Assembly: GCA_937924525.1 (NCBI GenBank)
Contig: CALDSU010000002.1
Location: 62,001 to 126,000 of the forward strand
Reading direction: 5' to 3'
Length of the DNA stretch: 64,000 nucleotides
Source: an uncultured Bryobacteraceae bacterium
GTDB lineage: Bacteria > Acidobacteriota > Terriglobia > Bryobacterales > Bryobacteraceae
Shown here: one piece after another, positions 63,191 to 64,000 of the stretch
How positions within the stretch are numbered: position 1 is the first letter of the stretch
Layout: each line of letters starts with the position of its first letter
The notes under the pieces: model-generated
Seen by the model: only the letters and a program-made list of their open reading frames with translations
What the model was told of the DNA's origin: nothing
The model's database searches: none
Program-made: the position numbers and the translations under genes

Positions 63191-63219
63191 TTTTCAACAA
63201 GTTTTTTCTCTTGTATTGT
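63191..63219 (+). promoter_or_regulatory. Weak candidate promoter in the AT-rich leader of the nagA-like gene
   Basis: TTTTCA (63191-63196) and TATTGT (63214-63219) stand 17 bp apart, each matching 4 of 6 consensus bases, in an unusually AT-rich patch. A second -10-like TATAAA (63257-63262), 11 nt before the start codon, lacks a -35 partner. Neither is certain. Confidence 0.25.
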
Positions 63220-63273
63220 GAGGGAGTTCGCAGCCGCGGGCTGTGACAAACCTGTGTATAAAGCAGACGCGTG

Positions 63274-64000
63274 ATGATTTGTATTGGCAAGGATGTTGCT
63301 TCAGGGACCCCGGTGGCGGTCGAGTTCGGAGAGACGATTGAGCAGGTACGGCCTGCCGACGGGCCCGTGGCGTCGTACCTGGCGCCCGGATTCATTGACC
63401 TCCAGGTGAACGGCTACCTCGGCGTCGACTTCTGTTCACCCGCGACGCCGGTGGAAGAGATCGGCCGCGCCTGCCGCTTTCTCTATTCGACGGGCGTGAC
63501 CCGTTGGTATCCCACGGTGATCACCGGTTCGCCTGAGGATATGGCCGGCGCCCTGCGCAACCTGGCGCGAGCGAAGGAAACCCTGCCCGAGGGACCCGCT
63601 ATGGGCGGGTTTCACGTGGAAGGCCCCTACATTTCCCCGGAGGAAGGGCCGCGCGGCGCGCATCCTGAGCGCTGGTGCCGGCCGCCGGACTTTGACGAAT
63701 TTCAGCGGTTCCAGGAGGCCGCGCGGGGAAATATCCGGCTGTTCACCATGTCGCCCGAGTGGCCGGGATCGCCCGCGTTTATCGAACGCGTGGTCGCCAC
63801 CGGCGTCGTGGTCAGTATCGGCCATACCAAAGCCACATCGCAGCAACTAGCCGACGCCGTGGCCGCCGGCGCTTCCCTGTCCACCCACCTCGGCAACGGC
63901 GCCCACACCATGCTGCGGCGGCATCCGAACTACATCTGGGATCAGTTGGCCGAAGACCGCCTGACCGCCGGGTTCATTGCCGACGGCATCCACGTCCCGG
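63274..64000 (+). CDS. nagA: N-acetylglucosamine-6-phosphate deacetylase-like protein, 5' part (cut by window end)
   Basis: About 242 codons are visible, running off the window. An in-frame GTG at 63271 is an alternative start. Motifs of the NagA amidohydrolase family are: YLAPGFIDLQVNGYLGVDF, TGVTRWYPTVITGS, GGFHVEGPYISPEEGPRGAHP (Glu metal ligand), VVVSIGHTKATSQQLADAVAAGASLSTHLGNGAH (His ligands) and FIADGIHVP. It deacetylates GlcNAc-6-phosphate in amino-sugar recycling. The N-terminal strand domain appears short. No other amino-sugar gene is in the window. Confidence 0.85.
   Translation, partial: MICIGKDVASGTPVAVEFGETIEQVRPADGPVASYLAPGFIDLQVNGYLGVDFCSPATPVEEIGRACRFLYSTGVTRWYPTVITGSPEDMAGALRNLARAKETLPEGPAMGGFHVEGPYISPEEGPRGAHPERWCRPPDFDEFQRFQEAARGNIRLFTMSPEWPGSPAFIERVVATGVVVSIGHTKATSQQLADAVAAGASLSTHLGNGAHTMLRRHPNYIWDQLAEDRLTAGFIADGIHVP

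Overview
The window is a GC-rich, densely coded bacterial chromosome segment. Its gene content points to the Acidobacteriota, most likely a Bryobacteraceae/Solibacteraceae-type soil bacterium. The clues are a cytochrome-c DUF1549/DUF1553 protein paired with a DUF1501 protein, two DUF1080 proteins, remnants of a TIGR02999-type ECF sigma factor next to a Pkn-type kinase with TPRs, a Tat-type IorAB-like molybdoenzyme, and many secreted carbohydrate-active or peptidase-like proteins. This assignment is inferred from family content only; no rRNA or tRNA was seen.

0-6 kb: the end of a fucose-isomerase-like gene, then a compact convergent type III-A CRISPR effector operon, cas10-csm2-csm3-csm4-csm5, on the minus strand. 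It has a good candidate promoter. Cas10 is only 486 aa: the HD nuclease domain and the zinc-finger cysteines are absent, but the GGDD cyclase motif is intact. No cas6, cas1/cas2, CARF effector or repeat array is visible in the window.

6-24 kb: sugar oxidoreductase and TIM-barrel genes, a DUF72 gene, an nnr-tsaE-SDR run, DinB and PhoD-like genes, a peroxiredoxin-histidine kinase fusion, a URO-D-like protein, an ankyrin-LssY protein, a radical SAM protein, a DUF3365 haem protein, a DUF1080 protein and HrpB.

24-43 kb: a two-subunit molybdenum hydroxylase; an M28 peptidase and DsbD; a GH95-like hydrolase; LamG and thioesterase genes; a secreted protein of unknown function preceded by a hairpin that covers its Shine-Dalgarno; an SDR pseudogene with an internal deletion; two epimerase-like genes; a DUF697 protein; and a 954-aa deacetylase-deacetylase-esterase fusion.

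43.5-45 kb is a gene graveyard: a truncated ECF sigma factor, an inverted kinase piece and a TPR piece. These look like the wreck of one former sigma-kinase locus.

45-64 kb: a homocysteine methyltransferase, the DUF1501/DUF1553 pair, an osmolyte-type cluster (glucosyl-3-phosphoglycerate synthase, a second glycosyltransferase, a membrane channel-like protein and a divergent phosphoglycerate-sugar phosphatase), a NarL-type two-component pair, DUF1080 and CocE-like hydrolase genes, a frameshifted two-domain VOC gene, a DUF123 nuclease-fold gene divergent from acuI, ilvE, and the start of a nagA-like gene cut by the window edge.

The most notable items are the reduced Csm system, the redox-sensor kinase fusion, the glucosylglycerate/channel cluster and the scrambled sigma-kinase remnant.
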